A DNA stretch of 63,342 bases. It comes from Xanthobacter autotrophicus. Lineage in GTDB: Bacteria > Pseudomonadota > Alphaproteobacteria > Rhizobiales > Xanthobacteraceae. Position numbers and translations under genes: made by a program. Below, piece after piece: positions 53,537-63,342 of this stretch (position 1 is its first letter; every line of letters starts with the position of its first letter). Where the stretch lies: positions 1 through 63,342 of the forward strand of contig NZ_JAIVFN010000010.1 of NCBI RefSeq assembly GCF_030015065.1. Reading direction: 5' to 3'. The notes below the pieces were generated by a model. The model saw nothing but the letters and a program-made list of their open reading frames with translations, did no database searches and had not been told where the DNA came from.

Positions 53537-54814
53537 GTGAAAGACATTTCACTTCAGTCCCCTATCGCGTCCACGCCGCTGGCGCGCCGCAGCTTGCTCA
53601 AGGGCGCAGGCGCGGCCGTCCTGCTGGGTGGCGTCGGCATGCCGGCCATCGTCCGGGCGCAGGCCGACACCATCACCTTCGGCCATCTCACGCCGCTCAC
53701 CGGATTCCTCGGTCCGCTCGGCGCCTATGGGCAGATGGGCGTGCAGCTCGCGGTGGAGGAGCTGAACGCCGCCGGCGGCATCAACGGCCGCAAGATCAAC
53801 CTCGTGATGGAAGACAGCGTGAACCCCGCCACGGCCTCGTCCAAGGCGGAGCGCTATATCGAGCGCGACAAGGTGCCGGTGATCATCGGCGAGATTTCCT
53901 CGGCCTCGGCGCTCGCCATCTCCCAGGTCGCGGCCCGCAACAAGGTGGTGTTCGTGAACACCGGCGGCAATTCCGACGCGCTGCGCGGCAAGGACTGCAA
54001 CCGCTTCATGTTCCACGTGGAAGGCGCCAACACGCAATATGTGAAGGCGGTGGGCGCGGCCATGGTCCGCGACGGCCTGGTGAAGGGCAGGAAGCTGTTC
54101 TTCCTCACCGCCGACTATGCCTTCGGCCACGATCTCTCCCGCGTCGCCAAGCGCTACATCACCGCCAATGGCGGCGAGGTGGTGGCCGACGAGCTGGTGC
54201 CCACAGACGCCACCGACTTCTCGCCCTACCTGCTGAAGGTCCGACAGGCGCGGCCGGACGTGGTGATCTCCAACCTCGCGGGCAACCAGATCACCAACTT
54301 CATCAAGCAGTATTCCGAGTTCGGCCTGAAATATCCGTTCGGCGGCTTCGGCTTCGATACGGCGGTGGCCTGGGGCGCCGGCAAGGGCACCTTCGGCGGC
54401 CTCTGGCCCATGATCTGGCACCACGACGTGCCCACGCCCCAGTCCAAGGCCTTCGTCGCCGCCTTCGTGAAGAAGTTCGGCAAGCCGCCGGAGAACCAGG
54501 CCTGGGGCGACTATGTGGCCGCCAAGTGCGTGGCCCGCGCCATGATCGAGACCAAGAGCACCGCCGCCGCGGACCTCATCGGCTATTTCGAGAAGGAGCC
54601 GGAGCTCGATATCCTCAAGGGTCGCAAGGGCTATTTCCGCGCCTGGGACCACCAGCTGATCCAGGAGATGTACACGGTGACGGCGCGCCCCGTCGCCGAG
54701 GTGAAGGACCAGTGGGACCTCATGATCCTCGGTCCCGCCGTGCCCGGCCCGGAGACCGCGCTCTCGGCCATTGCTCCGACGCCGGAAGAGAACGCCTGCA
54801 CCTTCCCGGCGTGA
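53537..54814 (+). CDS. ABC transporter substrate-binding protein (branched-chain amino acid type)
   Basis: 425 residues, Peripla_BP_6 fold. ARRSLLKGAGAAVLLGGVGM is a Tat-like signal ending near IVRAQA. The mature start DTITFGHLTPLTGFLGPLGA and GVQLAVEELNAAGGINGRKI, NLVMEDSVNPATASSKAERY are diagnostic of LivJ-like receptors; HHDVPTPQSKAFVAAFVKKF is typical of the amide/urea and aromatic-acid binding subset. It starts the plus-strand operon opposite gntR. The ligand is not deducible. Confidence 0.88.
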   Translation: MKDISLQSPIASTPLARRSLLKGAGAAVLLGGVGMPAIVRAQADTITFGHLTPLTGFLGPLGAYGQMGVQLAVEELNAAGGINGRKINLVMEDSVNPATASSKAERYIERDKVPVIIGEISSASALAISQVAARNKVVFVNTGGNSDALRGKDCNRFMFHVEGANTQYVKAVGAAMVRDGLVKGRKLFFLTADYAFGHDLSRVAKRYITANGGEVVADELVPTDATDFSPYLLKVRQARPDVVISNLAGNQITNFIKQYSEFGLKYPFGGFGFDTAVAWGAGKGTFGGLWPMIWHHDVPTPQSKAFVAAFVKKFGKPPENQAWGDYVAAKCVARAMIETKSTAAADLIGYFEKEPELDILKGRKGYFRAWDHQLIQEMYTVTARPVAEVKDQWDLMILGPAVPGPETALSAIAPTPEENACTFPA

Positions 54815-54830
54815 AGGCCGAGGACTGTCT

Positions 54831-54950
54831 CCCTCTCCCGCCTGCGGGGGAGGGGGCCCGCGCGCAGCGCGCAATGGCGCGCCGCCATTGCGGGCGCCGC
54901 GCAGGCCGAGACGCCGCTCCCTCCAATCCTCCCCCGCAAGCGGGAGAGGG
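54831..54950. repeat. 120-base composite palindromic element
   Basis: Ends CCCTCTCCCG (54831-54840) and CGGGAGAGGG (54941-54950) are exact complements and extend inward through GCGGGGGAGG/CCTCCCCCGC. An inner hairpin GCAATGGCG/CGCCATTGC sits in the middle. It occupies the gap between the receptor and permease genes, where it may trim expression of the distal genes. Confidence 0.75.
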
Positions 54951-55004
54951 CTTTCGCCGGTCGCTGAAGACGCACCGTTCCGCCTCAGGTGGAGTAAAGA
55001 CGCC

Positions 55005-55886
55005 ATGCCCCTCGAACTCGTCTTCCTCATCGAGCAATTGCTGAACGGGCTGCTCGTGGGCGTCGCCTACCTGCTCATAGCCCTCGGCCTCTCGCTGATC
55101 TTCTCGCTGGGCGGCATCGTGAACCTCGCCCATGGCGGCTTCTATGCCATCGGCGCCTATATCGGGGTGCAGATCGGCAACCGCTTCGGCTTCCCGGCGG
55201 CCTTCGTGGCGGCGCCCCTGTCGGTGGCGGTGATCGGCATGGTCATCGAGCGCCTGCTGTTCTCGCGCTTCTACCGGGCCGACCCGATCCTCTCGCTGTT
55301 GCTCACCTTCGGCCTCGCCATGGTGATCGAGCAGGCCCTGCGCATGGTCTTCGGGGCGACGCCCATCCCCTTCGCCATCCCCGAATTCCTGAAGGGCCAG
55401 GTGTTCGTCGGTGACTTCATCTATTCGCGCTACCGCATCGCCATCCTCGCCGTCGCCGCCGCCGCGGTGCTCGGCCTGTGGCTGCTGCTCCAGCGCACCG
55501 CATTCGGCCGGGTGGTGCGGGCCGGCGTGCAGAACCCGGACATGGTGGGCGCGCTGGGCATCTCGCTCCGGCCCTACCTGACGGCGGTGGCGGCGCTCGG
55601 CATCGGCCTTGCGGGGCTCGCCGGCATCATGCTCGCGCCCATCTCCGGCGTGCATCCGGCCATGGGCGCGGAAATCCTCACCGCCGCCTTCGTGGTGGTG
55701 GTCATCGGCGGGCTCGGCTCGTTCTGGGGCGTGGTGCTGGCGGGGCTGCTGGTGGGCCTCGTGCGCGGGCTCACAGTGTACTTCATCCCGCCGGCGGCCG
55801 AGGCCTCCATGTATCTGCTGATGCTGACGGTGCTGCTCCTGAGGCCGCGCGGCCTCTTCGGCGAGCGCATCCTCCGGTTCGAGTGA
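55005..55886 (+). CDS. ABC transporter permease, LivH type
   Basis: 293 residues from ATG 55005 with GGAG upstream. LLNGLLVGVAYLLIALGLSL, IFSLGGIVNLAHGGFYAIGA is the LivH signature; VVRAGVQNPDMVGALGISLR is the cytoplasmic coupling (EAA-like) loop; VVVIGGLGSFWGVVLAGLLV closes the core. Eight membrane helices. Pairs with the LivM half of the next gene. Confidence 0.9.
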   Translation: MPLELVFLIEQLLNGLLVGVAYLLIALGLSLIFSLGGIVNLAHGGFYAIGAYIGVQIGNRFGFPAAFVAAPLSVAVIGMVIERLLFSRFYRADPILSLLLTFGLAMVIEQALRMVFGATPIPFAIPEFLKGQVFVGDFIYSRYRIAILAVAAAAVLGLWLLLQRTAFGRVVRAGVQNPDMVGALGISLRPYLTAVAALGIGLAGLAGIMLAPISGVHPAMGAEILTAAFVVVVIGGLGSFWGVVLAGLLVGLVRGLTVYFIPPAAEASMYLLMLTVLLLRPRGLFGERILRFE

Positions 55887-55968
55887 GGCGGCCATGCTCC
55901 AGTCCCCCACCACGCTGCGCCCCGACACCACGGCCGGTCCCGCAAAAGGGGGCTCCAAAGGAGGCCAC

Positions 55969-58494
<2,526 letters not shown>

Positions 58495-58539
58495 GGTCCG
58501 GGGCGGCGCGCTTCCGCACGGGTTCATTCTGAAGAGGCC

Positions 58540-59493
58540 ATGTCCATGACCAAGATCGCCATTATCGGTTCCGGCTTCATCGGCCGCGCCTGGGCCATCA
58601 CCTTTGCCCGCGCCGGCTTCGACGTGGCGCTGGCCGACCACGCGCAGGGCGCCCCCGAGGCGGCCCTCGCTTATATCGACGGCGTGCTGCCGGACCTCGC
58701 CGACAACGACCTGCTCAACGGCGCTTCCCCGCAGGCCGTGCGTGCGCGGCTGTCGGCTGCGGCGTCCTACGCGCAGGCGCTGGACGGCGCAGCCCACGCG
58801 CAGGAGAACGCGCCGGAAGACCTCGCCATCAAGAAATACCTCTATGAGGAGCTCGACGCCCTCGCCGGCCCCGACACGGTTCTCGCCTCCTCCACCTCGG
58901 CGCTCCTGCCGTCTTTGTTCTCGAAGCACCTGAAGGGCCGGGAGCGGGTGTGCGTGTGCCATCCCATCAATCCGCCCTACCTGATCCCCGCGGTGGAGGT
59001 GGTGCCGGCCCCCTGGACCTCGTCCGACACCATGGCCCGCGCGGGGGACCTCATGCGCGCCGCCGGCCAGTCGCCCATCGTGATGAGACAAGAGCTGGAC
59101 GGCTTCGTGATGAACCGCATGCAGGGCGCCCTGCTGGAGGAGGCCTTCCGCCTCGTCGCCGACGGCTATGCGAGCGTGGAGGATGTGGACATCGGCATCC
59201 GCGAGGGCCTCGCCCTGCGCTGGTCGTTCATGGGGCCGTTCGAGACCATCGACCTCAACGCACCCGGCGGCGTCGCCGATTATGTGGCGCGCTACCAGCA
59301 GATCTACGAGCGCATCTCGCCGGACCAGTGGCGCCGCGTGGACTGGGCCGGGCCGGTGCTCGAAACCGTTCTGGCCGAGCGCCGCGCCCGCCTTCCCGAA
59401 GACGGACTCGCCGAGCGGCAGGTGTGGCGCGACCGCCGCCTCATGGCGCTCGCCGCCCACAAGCGCCGCGCCGCGAAGGATATCGGCGCGTGA
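58540..59493 (+). CDS. 3-hydroxyacyl-CoA/L-carnitine dehydrogenase-like NAD enzyme
   Basis: 317 residues. The NAD site is KIAIIGSGFIGRAWAITFAR; SSTSALLPSLF and VCVCHPINPPYLIPAVEVVP hold the catalytic Ser/His (HPINPP); the C-domain has DGFVMNRMQGALLEEAFRLV and SFMGPFETIDLNAPGGVADY. This pattern fits the lambda-crystallin/L-gulonate/carnitine dehydrogenase branch, which oxidises free 3-hydroxy acids. The next gene is a beta-keto acid cleavage enzyme, so oxidation of a beta-hydroxy to a beta-keto acid would feed it directly. Confidence 0.85.
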   Translation: MSMTKIAIIGSGFIGRAWAITFARAGFDVALADHAQGAPEAALAYIDGVLPDLADNDLLNGASPQAVRARLSAAASYAQALDGAAHAQENAPEDLAIKKYLYEELDALAGPDTVLASSTSALLPSLFSKHLKGRERVCVCHPINPPYLIPAVEVVPAPWTSSDTMARAGDLMRAAGQSPIVMRQELDGFVMNRMQGALLEEAFRLVADGYASVEDVDIGIREGLALRWSFMGPFETIDLNAPGGVADYVARYQQIYERISPDQWRRVDWAGPVLETVLAERRARLPEDGLAERQVWRDRRLMALAAHKRRAAKDIGA

Positions 59494-59540
59494 GCCACGC
59501 CCCCACGCATTTCCCTGTTTCCGAAGAGGCTTGAAAGACC

Positions 59541-60491
59541 ATGGCCGAGACCGCCGCCGCGAAGTCCACCTCAAAGGTGATCATCACCTGCGCCGTGACG
59601 GGGGCGATCCACACCCCCACCATGTCGCCCTACCTGCCCATCACGCCGGACGAGATCGTGACGGAGGCCCTCGCGGCGGCCGAGGCCGGCGCGGCCATCC
59701 TGCACCTGCATGCCCGCAACCCGGAGACCGGCCAGCCGGACCAGACGCCGGAAGGCTTCTCCCGCTTCCTGCCGCGCATCAAGCAGGCGACCGGCGCGGT
59801 GATCAACATCACCTCGGGCGGCAGCCCCTACATGAAGGTGGAAGAGCGCGTGCTGCCCGCCGCCACCTTCAAGCCGGAGGTGGCCTCCCTCAACATGGGG
59901 TCCATGAATTTCGGGCTGTTCCACCTCGCCGACAAGTACAAGGAGTTCAAGCATCCGTGGGAGAAGGCGCATCTTGAGAACACGCGCGACCTCGTCTTCC
60001 GCAACACTTTCAAGGATATCGAGTACATCCTCTCCACCTGCTACGACAACGGCACCCGGTTCGAGTTCGAGTGCTACGACATCGGGCACCTCTACAATCT
60101 CGCCCACTTCCTCGACCGGGGCCTCGTGAAGCCGCCTTTGTTCGTGCAGTCGGTGTTCGGCCTTCTGGGGGGCATCGGCCCGCATCCGGAAGACGTGATG
60201 CACATGAAGCGCACCTGCGACCGGCTGTTCGGCGACAAGTATCGCTGGTCCGTGCTGGGGGCGGGGCGCAACCAGCTTCCCATCGCCGCCATGGCCGCCG
60301 CCATGGGCGGCAACATCCGCGTGGGGCTGGAGGATTCGCTGTGGGCCGGGCGCGGCAAGCTCGCCACCTCCAACGCCGACCAGGTGAAGCTCGCGGTGAA
60401 GATCATCGAGGGCCTCGGCCTCCAGGTGGCGAGCCCGGACGATGCGCGCCAGATCCTCGAGCTCAAGGGCGCGGACAAGACCAACATCTGA
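59541..60491 (+). CDS. Beta-keto acid cleavage enzyme (BKACE family)
   Basis: 316 residues, TIM barrel. The zinc ligands are in AAILHLHARNPETGQPD (HxH); GAVINITSGGSP and VASLNMGSMNFGLF follow, and the C-terminal zinc/CoA region is NIRVGLEDSLWAGRGKLATS (GLEDS). BKACE enzymes condense a beta-keto acid with acetyl-CoA, releasing acetoacetate and a new CoA ester; known substrates include 3-keto-5-aminohexanoate and dehydrocarnitine. With the preceding dehydrogenase it forms a two-step route. Confidence 0.9.
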   Translation: MAETAAAKSTSKVIITCAVTGAIHTPTMSPYLPITPDEIVTEALAAAEAGAAILHLHARNPETGQPDQTPEGFSRFLPRIKQATGAVINITSGGSPYMKVEERVLPAATFKPEVASLNMGSMNFGLFHLADKYKEFKHPWEKAHLENTRDLVFRNTFKDIEYILSTCYDNGTRFEFECYDIGHLYNLAHFLDRGLVKPPLFVQSVFGLLGGIGPHPEDVMHMKRTCDRLFGDKYRWSVLGAGRNQLPIAAMAAAMGGNIRVGLEDSLWAGRGKLATSNADQVKLAVKIIEGLGLQVASPDDARQILELKGADKTNI

Positions 60492-60548
60492 GGAGAGGGG
60501 CGGGGCCTTCGCCCCGGCTCGTTCTCGGTGCCCTGGTGCGAGGATCAA

Positions 60549-60634
60549 CCCACCTGGGCCGGGCGCCGTTCCTGGCGCAGGTGGGCCGACACATCAGCCG
60601 CCGGTGCGCGGACCGGTTCCGCGCACCGGCGGCT
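60549..60634 (+). terminator. Two tandem strong hairpins
   Basis: Hairpin 1: CCCACCTG (60549-60556)/CAGGTGGG (60578-60585) with an inner GGCGCC stem. Hairpin 2: a perfect 17-bp stem AGCCGCCGGTGCGCGGA (60596-60612) with a 5-base loop and its complement (60618-60634). No T-run. They separate the BKACE operon from the glutamine-synthetase-like gene and may be terminators, attenuators or an RNA-processing signal. Confidence 0.6.
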
Positions 60635-60740
60635 GTGAAAAAGTGACGTGAGGTGGCGGCGGATGGCCTCGGCAGACGACGGCTTGTATCGTAAAGCCTG
60701 GCTGTCGCCTGAAAGCACGGCGCCAGCGTCAGGATCAAAT

Positions 60741-62120
60741 ATGGTCACGCGTTCTCCCAGCGGCTCGGATCTCGATGAAGCGAAGGCGTTCCTCGCGCGC
60801 TATCCCGATCTGAAGGGCATCGACATCATCCTGACCGACTATCACGGCATCGGCCGCGGCAAGACCATCCGGCGCCACGAGCTGGAGGCCCTCTACAGCT
60901 CCGGGCGGGGCATGCCTGCCTCCCTGTTCGGGCAGGACGTGGCCGGCGACGACGTGGAGGACAGCGGCCTCATCCTCACCGACGGCGGCGGCGACAAGAT
61001 CTGCTGGCCCATCCCCGGCACCCTCGGCCTCATGCCGTCCACCGGCCGGGGGCAGGTGCTGGTGAGCATGTATGATACCGACGGCACGCCGCTCCATGTG
61101 GAGCCCCGCCACGCGCTGGCGCGCCAGGTGGCGCGGGCCCGCGCCGCCGGCTTCGAGCCCATGGGGGCGCTGGAGCTGGAATTCTACCTGGTGGACCGCG
61201 AGCGGGATGCCCGCGGTCGGCCCCAGCCGGCGCGCTATGCCCTCACCGGGCGGCGGTCGCTTAACACCAACACCATGTCGGTGGATGAGCTGGACGAGAT
61301 GTCGCCTTTGTTCGACGCCATCTATGCGGGCGCGGCGGAACTGGGCGTGCCGCTGGAATCGCTCATCTCCGAATATGCGCCGGGGCAGTACGAGCTGACC
61401 ATCCGGTATCGCGACCTCACGCGGGCGGCCGATGACGTGATCATCGCCAAGCGGCTGATCCGCGCCACCGCGCGCCGCTTCGGCATGGAAGCCTGCTTCA
61501 TGGCGAAGCCGTTCGGCACCCTGTCCGGCTCGGGCATGCACCTGCACCTGTCGCTGGCCGGCCTGGACGGCGCCAATCTGTTCGCGGACGAGCCTTCGGG
61601 CGCGCTCAGCCCGCTCATGCTCCATGCCATCGGCGGCATCCGCGAGACCATCGCCGACACCATGCTGGTGCTGGCGCCGTTCCTGAATTCCTGGCGACGG
61701 TTCGCCGCGGTGGTCTATTCCCCGGTGTCGGATACCTGGGGCGTCGAGAACCGGACGGTGGCCGTGCGCGTGCCCTCCGGCAGCGGCAAGGGCAGGCATT
61801 TCGAGCACCGGGTGGCGGGGGTGGACGCCAACCCCTATCTGGTGGCGGCGGTGACGCTGGCCGGGGCGCTCGACGGCATCGCGCAGCGCCGCGATCCCGG
61901 GCCGCCGGCGGTGGGGAACAGCTATGCCGGCGCGCGGGCGCCCGATCTGCCACGCAGCTGGCTCGATGCCATCGACCGCTTCGAGCGGTCGGCTTTCGTT
62001 AAGGATGCGCTGGGGGAGGAGTTGCATCGCAGCTTCGCCGCCATCAAGCGGGCGGAGTGGCTGCGCCTCGCGCTGGAGGTGTCCGAGGCCGAGTGGGAGC
62101 TCTACGGCTTCACGGTCTGA
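60741..62120 (+). CDS. Glutamine-synthetase-like gamma-glutamyl ligase (PuuA family)
   Basis: 459 residues from ATG 60741 with AGGA upstream; the frame is open 31 codons further back. The N-domain TDYHGIGRGKTIRRHELEAL replaces the DxxG loop of true GS. Catalytic-barrel motifs are ALELEFYLVD, APGQYELTIRYRD, SGSGMHLHLSLAG and WGVENRTVAVRVP. Members ligate glutamate to amines such as putrescine, isopropylamine or ethanolamine. The converging class I amidotransferase overlaps its 3' end by 19 bases; PuuA/PuuD-type pairs work in sequence, so an amine substrate is suggested. Confidence 0.85.
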   Translation: MVTRSPSGSDLDEAKAFLARYPDLKGIDIILTDYHGIGRGKTIRRHELEALYSSGRGMPASLFGQDVAGDDVEDSGLILTDGGGDKICWPIPGTLGLMPSTGRGQVLVSMYDTDGTPLHVEPRHALARQVARARAAGFEPMGALELEFYLVDRERDARGRPQPARYALTGRRSLNTNTMSVDELDEMSPLFDAIYAGAAELGVPLESLISEYAPGQYELTIRYRDLTRAADDVIIAKRLIRATARRFGMEACFMAKPFGTLSGSGMHLHLSLAGLDGANLFADEPSGALSPLMLHAIGGIRETIADTMLVLAPFLNSWRRFAAVVYSPVSDTWGVENRTVAVRVPSGSGKGRHFEHRVAGVDANPYLVAAVTLAGALDGIAQRRDPGPPAVGNSYAGARAPDLPRSWLDAIDRFERSAFVKDALGEELHRSFAAIKRAEWLRLALEVSEAEWELYGFTV

Positions 62121-62833
62121 GGCACGGGGGAGGGGGCCGCCTTGCCCTTGACCGGCTGCCCGCGCCGCAGGAAGGCCTCGATCATGTCGGCGATGGCCGG
62201 CGCGGAGGTGTCGCCCTCGAGGCTCTGCGCGGCCCTGGCGGCGAGATCCTGCGGCAGCACCGCGCCGCGCGCCTTCAGGAGATCGGCGCCGAAGGCCGGG
62301 GTGAATTCCGGATGGGGCTGGAACGACAGCGCCTTCTCGCCATAGGCCAGCGCGGCGAACCGGCAGAAGGGCGAGGTGGCGATGACCTCGGCGTCGGCCG
62401 GCTTCTCCACCACCTGGTCCTGGTGCCACGCCACCAGGCGGGCGTCGTCCAGCAGGCCCTCCACGGCATAGCGTTCGACGCCCACCGACCAGCCGTCGGC
62501 GAATTTCTCCACCTTCCCGCCCAGGGCCTGCGCCAGGATCTGGTGGCCGAAGCAGATGCCGACGAGAGGCACGCCGGCGGCATAGGCCCGGCGCAGGAAG
62601 TCCTCCAGGGGCGCGATCCATGGATGGGGCTCGTAGACGCCGAACCGCGAGCCGGTGATCAGCCAGCCCTCGGCGTCATTGACGCTCGACGGGAAGACGC
62701 CGTCGAGGACGGGGTAGGTGACGAACTCGAAGCCCCGCCCCGCGAGCAGGCGCCGGAACATGGCGTCATAGTCGCCGTGTTGCTCGTGCAGATCGTCCGG
62801 CGCACGCCCGGTCTGAAGGATGCCGATCTTCAT
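62102..62833 (-). CDS. Class I glutamine amidotransferase-like hydrolase
   Basis: 243 residues from ATG 62833. The triad is Cys94 in VGICFGHQILAQALGG, with His174 and Glu176 in QPHPEFTP. It begins MKIGILQTGRAPDDLHEQHG. Such proteins (GATase1 domain alone) include gamma-glutamyl hydrolases. Placed tail-to-tail with the ligase, it might remove the gamma-glutamyl group, but it has its own promoter side at 62.9 kb. Confidence 0.85.
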   Translation of the reverse strand: MKIGILQTGRAPDDLHEQHGDYDAMFRRLLAGRGFEFVTYPVLDGVFPSSVNDAEGWLITGSRFGVYEPHPWIAPLEDFLRRAYAAGVPLVGICFGHQILAQALGGKVEKFADGWSVGVERYAVEGLLDDARLVAWHQDQVVEKPADAEVIATSPFCRFAALAYGEKALSFQPHPEFTPAFGADLLKARGAVLPQDLAARAAQSLEGDTSAPAIADMIEAFLRRGQPVKGKAAPSPVPQTVKP

Positions 62834-62861
62834 GCCGCGGTCCTCACTTTGCCCGTTCCCC

Positions 62862-62917
62862 TTAGAGGGCGATTCACCGATCAGATTGCGATGCAATCTG
62901 ATCGGTGCGTGCTCTAG
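62862..62917. repeat. Palindromic element type A, perfect copy
   Basis: CACCGATCAGATTG (62875-62888)-CGATG-CAATCTGATCGGTG (62894-62907) is a perfect 14-bp inverted repeat, framed by TTAGAGGGC and GCTCTAG. Third copy of the type A unit in the window. Confidence 0.8.
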
Positions 62918-63144
62918 ATGGGGGCGGGCAGGCACGAAGAGAATGCGGCATTGCGCGTGCCCGGAGCAATTTCGCCTGGAGCCGGTGCCGCCGGCAGTGC
63001 GTGACGAGGGGGAGGTAGCCGCGGGCGACTTATCCCCAGGGCGTCTCGTGCATAAGTTATTACTCCAATGAGAAAATTCAGGTGGTGGCCGGCGCCTCCG
63101 GGTGGCCCCTGTCATCCGGTTTTCATTTTTTCCAAACATCGCCG

Positions 63145-63174
63145 TTGACAGCTTCGGAGGGGATCGCCTATAAA
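63145..63174 (+). promoter_or_regulatory. Strong sigma70 promoter, probably of an rRNA operon
   Basis: TTGACA (63145-63150) and TATAAA (63169-63174) with 18-base spacing, the strongest housekeeping promoter in the window. It has T-rich sequence just upstream (TTTTCATTTTTTCC), like an UP element, and no reading frame after it. Confidence 0.7.
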
Positions 63175-63180
63175 CCGCCC

Positions 63181-63342
63181 ATCGACGACGCGCTGCCGCC
63201 GCCCACTGGACGGACGACGGTGCGTCTCCGACGCTCCTCACGACAGGATGTTGTGAAGCCGCCGGTTCAGAAGCCGGGGGATTTGGCGTCGGTTCCATTC
63301 TTCGGGATGGGTGAGGGCTTATGTCCTCGGGCTGTTTGACAG
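63181..63342 (+). other. Untranslated leader, probably rRNA operon leader (runs off the window)
   Basis: About 160 bases after the promoter without a credible ribosome site or coding frame, ending ...CTCGGGCTGTTTGACAG. It has the length and character of the leader that precedes 16S rRNA in Hyphomicrobiales, but no 16S bases are reached. The stretch 62918-63144 before the promoter also has no gene that I can support. Confidence 0.5.

Overview
This is a high-GC, gene-dense chromosomal window with codon use, gene families and repeats typical of Hyphomicrobiales (Alphaproteobacteria), most likely Xanthobacteraceae. The best lineage hints are a haloacid dehalogenase that closely resembles Xanthobacter DhlB as I remember it, NrsF-type anti-sigma factors, a fused MrpA/B antiporter subunit, CGNR and HPP proteins, and short palindromic intergenic elements of rhizobial style. 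The genus is an inference. The window ends in a strong TTGACA-N18-TATAAA promoter and leader that look like the start of an rRNA operon; no 16S sequence is reached.

Layout. 1-0.9 kb: two IS5-family transposase remnants. 1.1-10.7 kb: a P-type cation ATPase with a universal stress protein, then a complete Mrp (Mnh/Pha) Na+/H+ antiporter operon AB-C-D-E-F-G. 10.9-12.2 kb: a broken EF-hand protein and a broken response regulator. 12.4-22.8 kb: a stress-response region with two ECF sigma/NrsF pairs flanking a CGNR regulator and two alpha/beta hydrolases (one cytosolic, one exported), a small secreted protein behind a convincing ECF promoter, a large membrane protein, a sulfite-oxidase-like molybdoenzyme with its cytochrome b, and a small exported PRC-barrel-like protein.

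22.8-29.0 kb: a tight seven-gene minus-strand run facing a LysR regulator: AhpD-like protein, PPOX-like flavoprotein, DUF2064 transferase, radical SAM/SPASM enzyme, family 2 glycosyltransferase, nucleoside phosphorylase/nucleosidase and methylthioribose kinase. The last six could form a route in which a 5'-deoxyadenosyl or methylthioadenosine-derived ribose is freed, phosphorylated, activated and transferred. I regard this as the best candidate for an undescribed pathway.

29-41 kb: LysR/azoreductase; metallophosphoesterase-cupredoxin-ECF sigma-anti-sigma; haloacid dehalogenase; NemR-like TetR with two divergent glutathione transferases and an SDR; HPP protein; tautomerase/LysR. 41-46 kb: cold-shock protein, small unknowns, palindromic repeats, a doubly frameshifted transglutaminase-like gene and an O-GlcNAc-transferase-like gene lacking its TPR half, which together look like a decaying segment.

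46-51.4 kb: a single-module NRPS (C-A-T-E-like) translationally coupled to an MFS exporter. 51.8-62.8 kb: a catabolic island with SDR, GntR regulator, branched-chain-type ABC importer (with LivM, LivG and LivF fused into one polypeptide), a 3-hydroxyacyl-CoA-dehydrogenase-like enzyme, a BKACE enzyme, a glutamine-synthetase-like ligase and a class I glutamine amidotransferase. Together these suggest uptake and breakdown of an amine-bearing or beta-hydroxy/beta-keto acid substrate.

All calls are from reading the sequence; no database search was run. Several genes contain one-base indels, which may be true decay or assembly errors.
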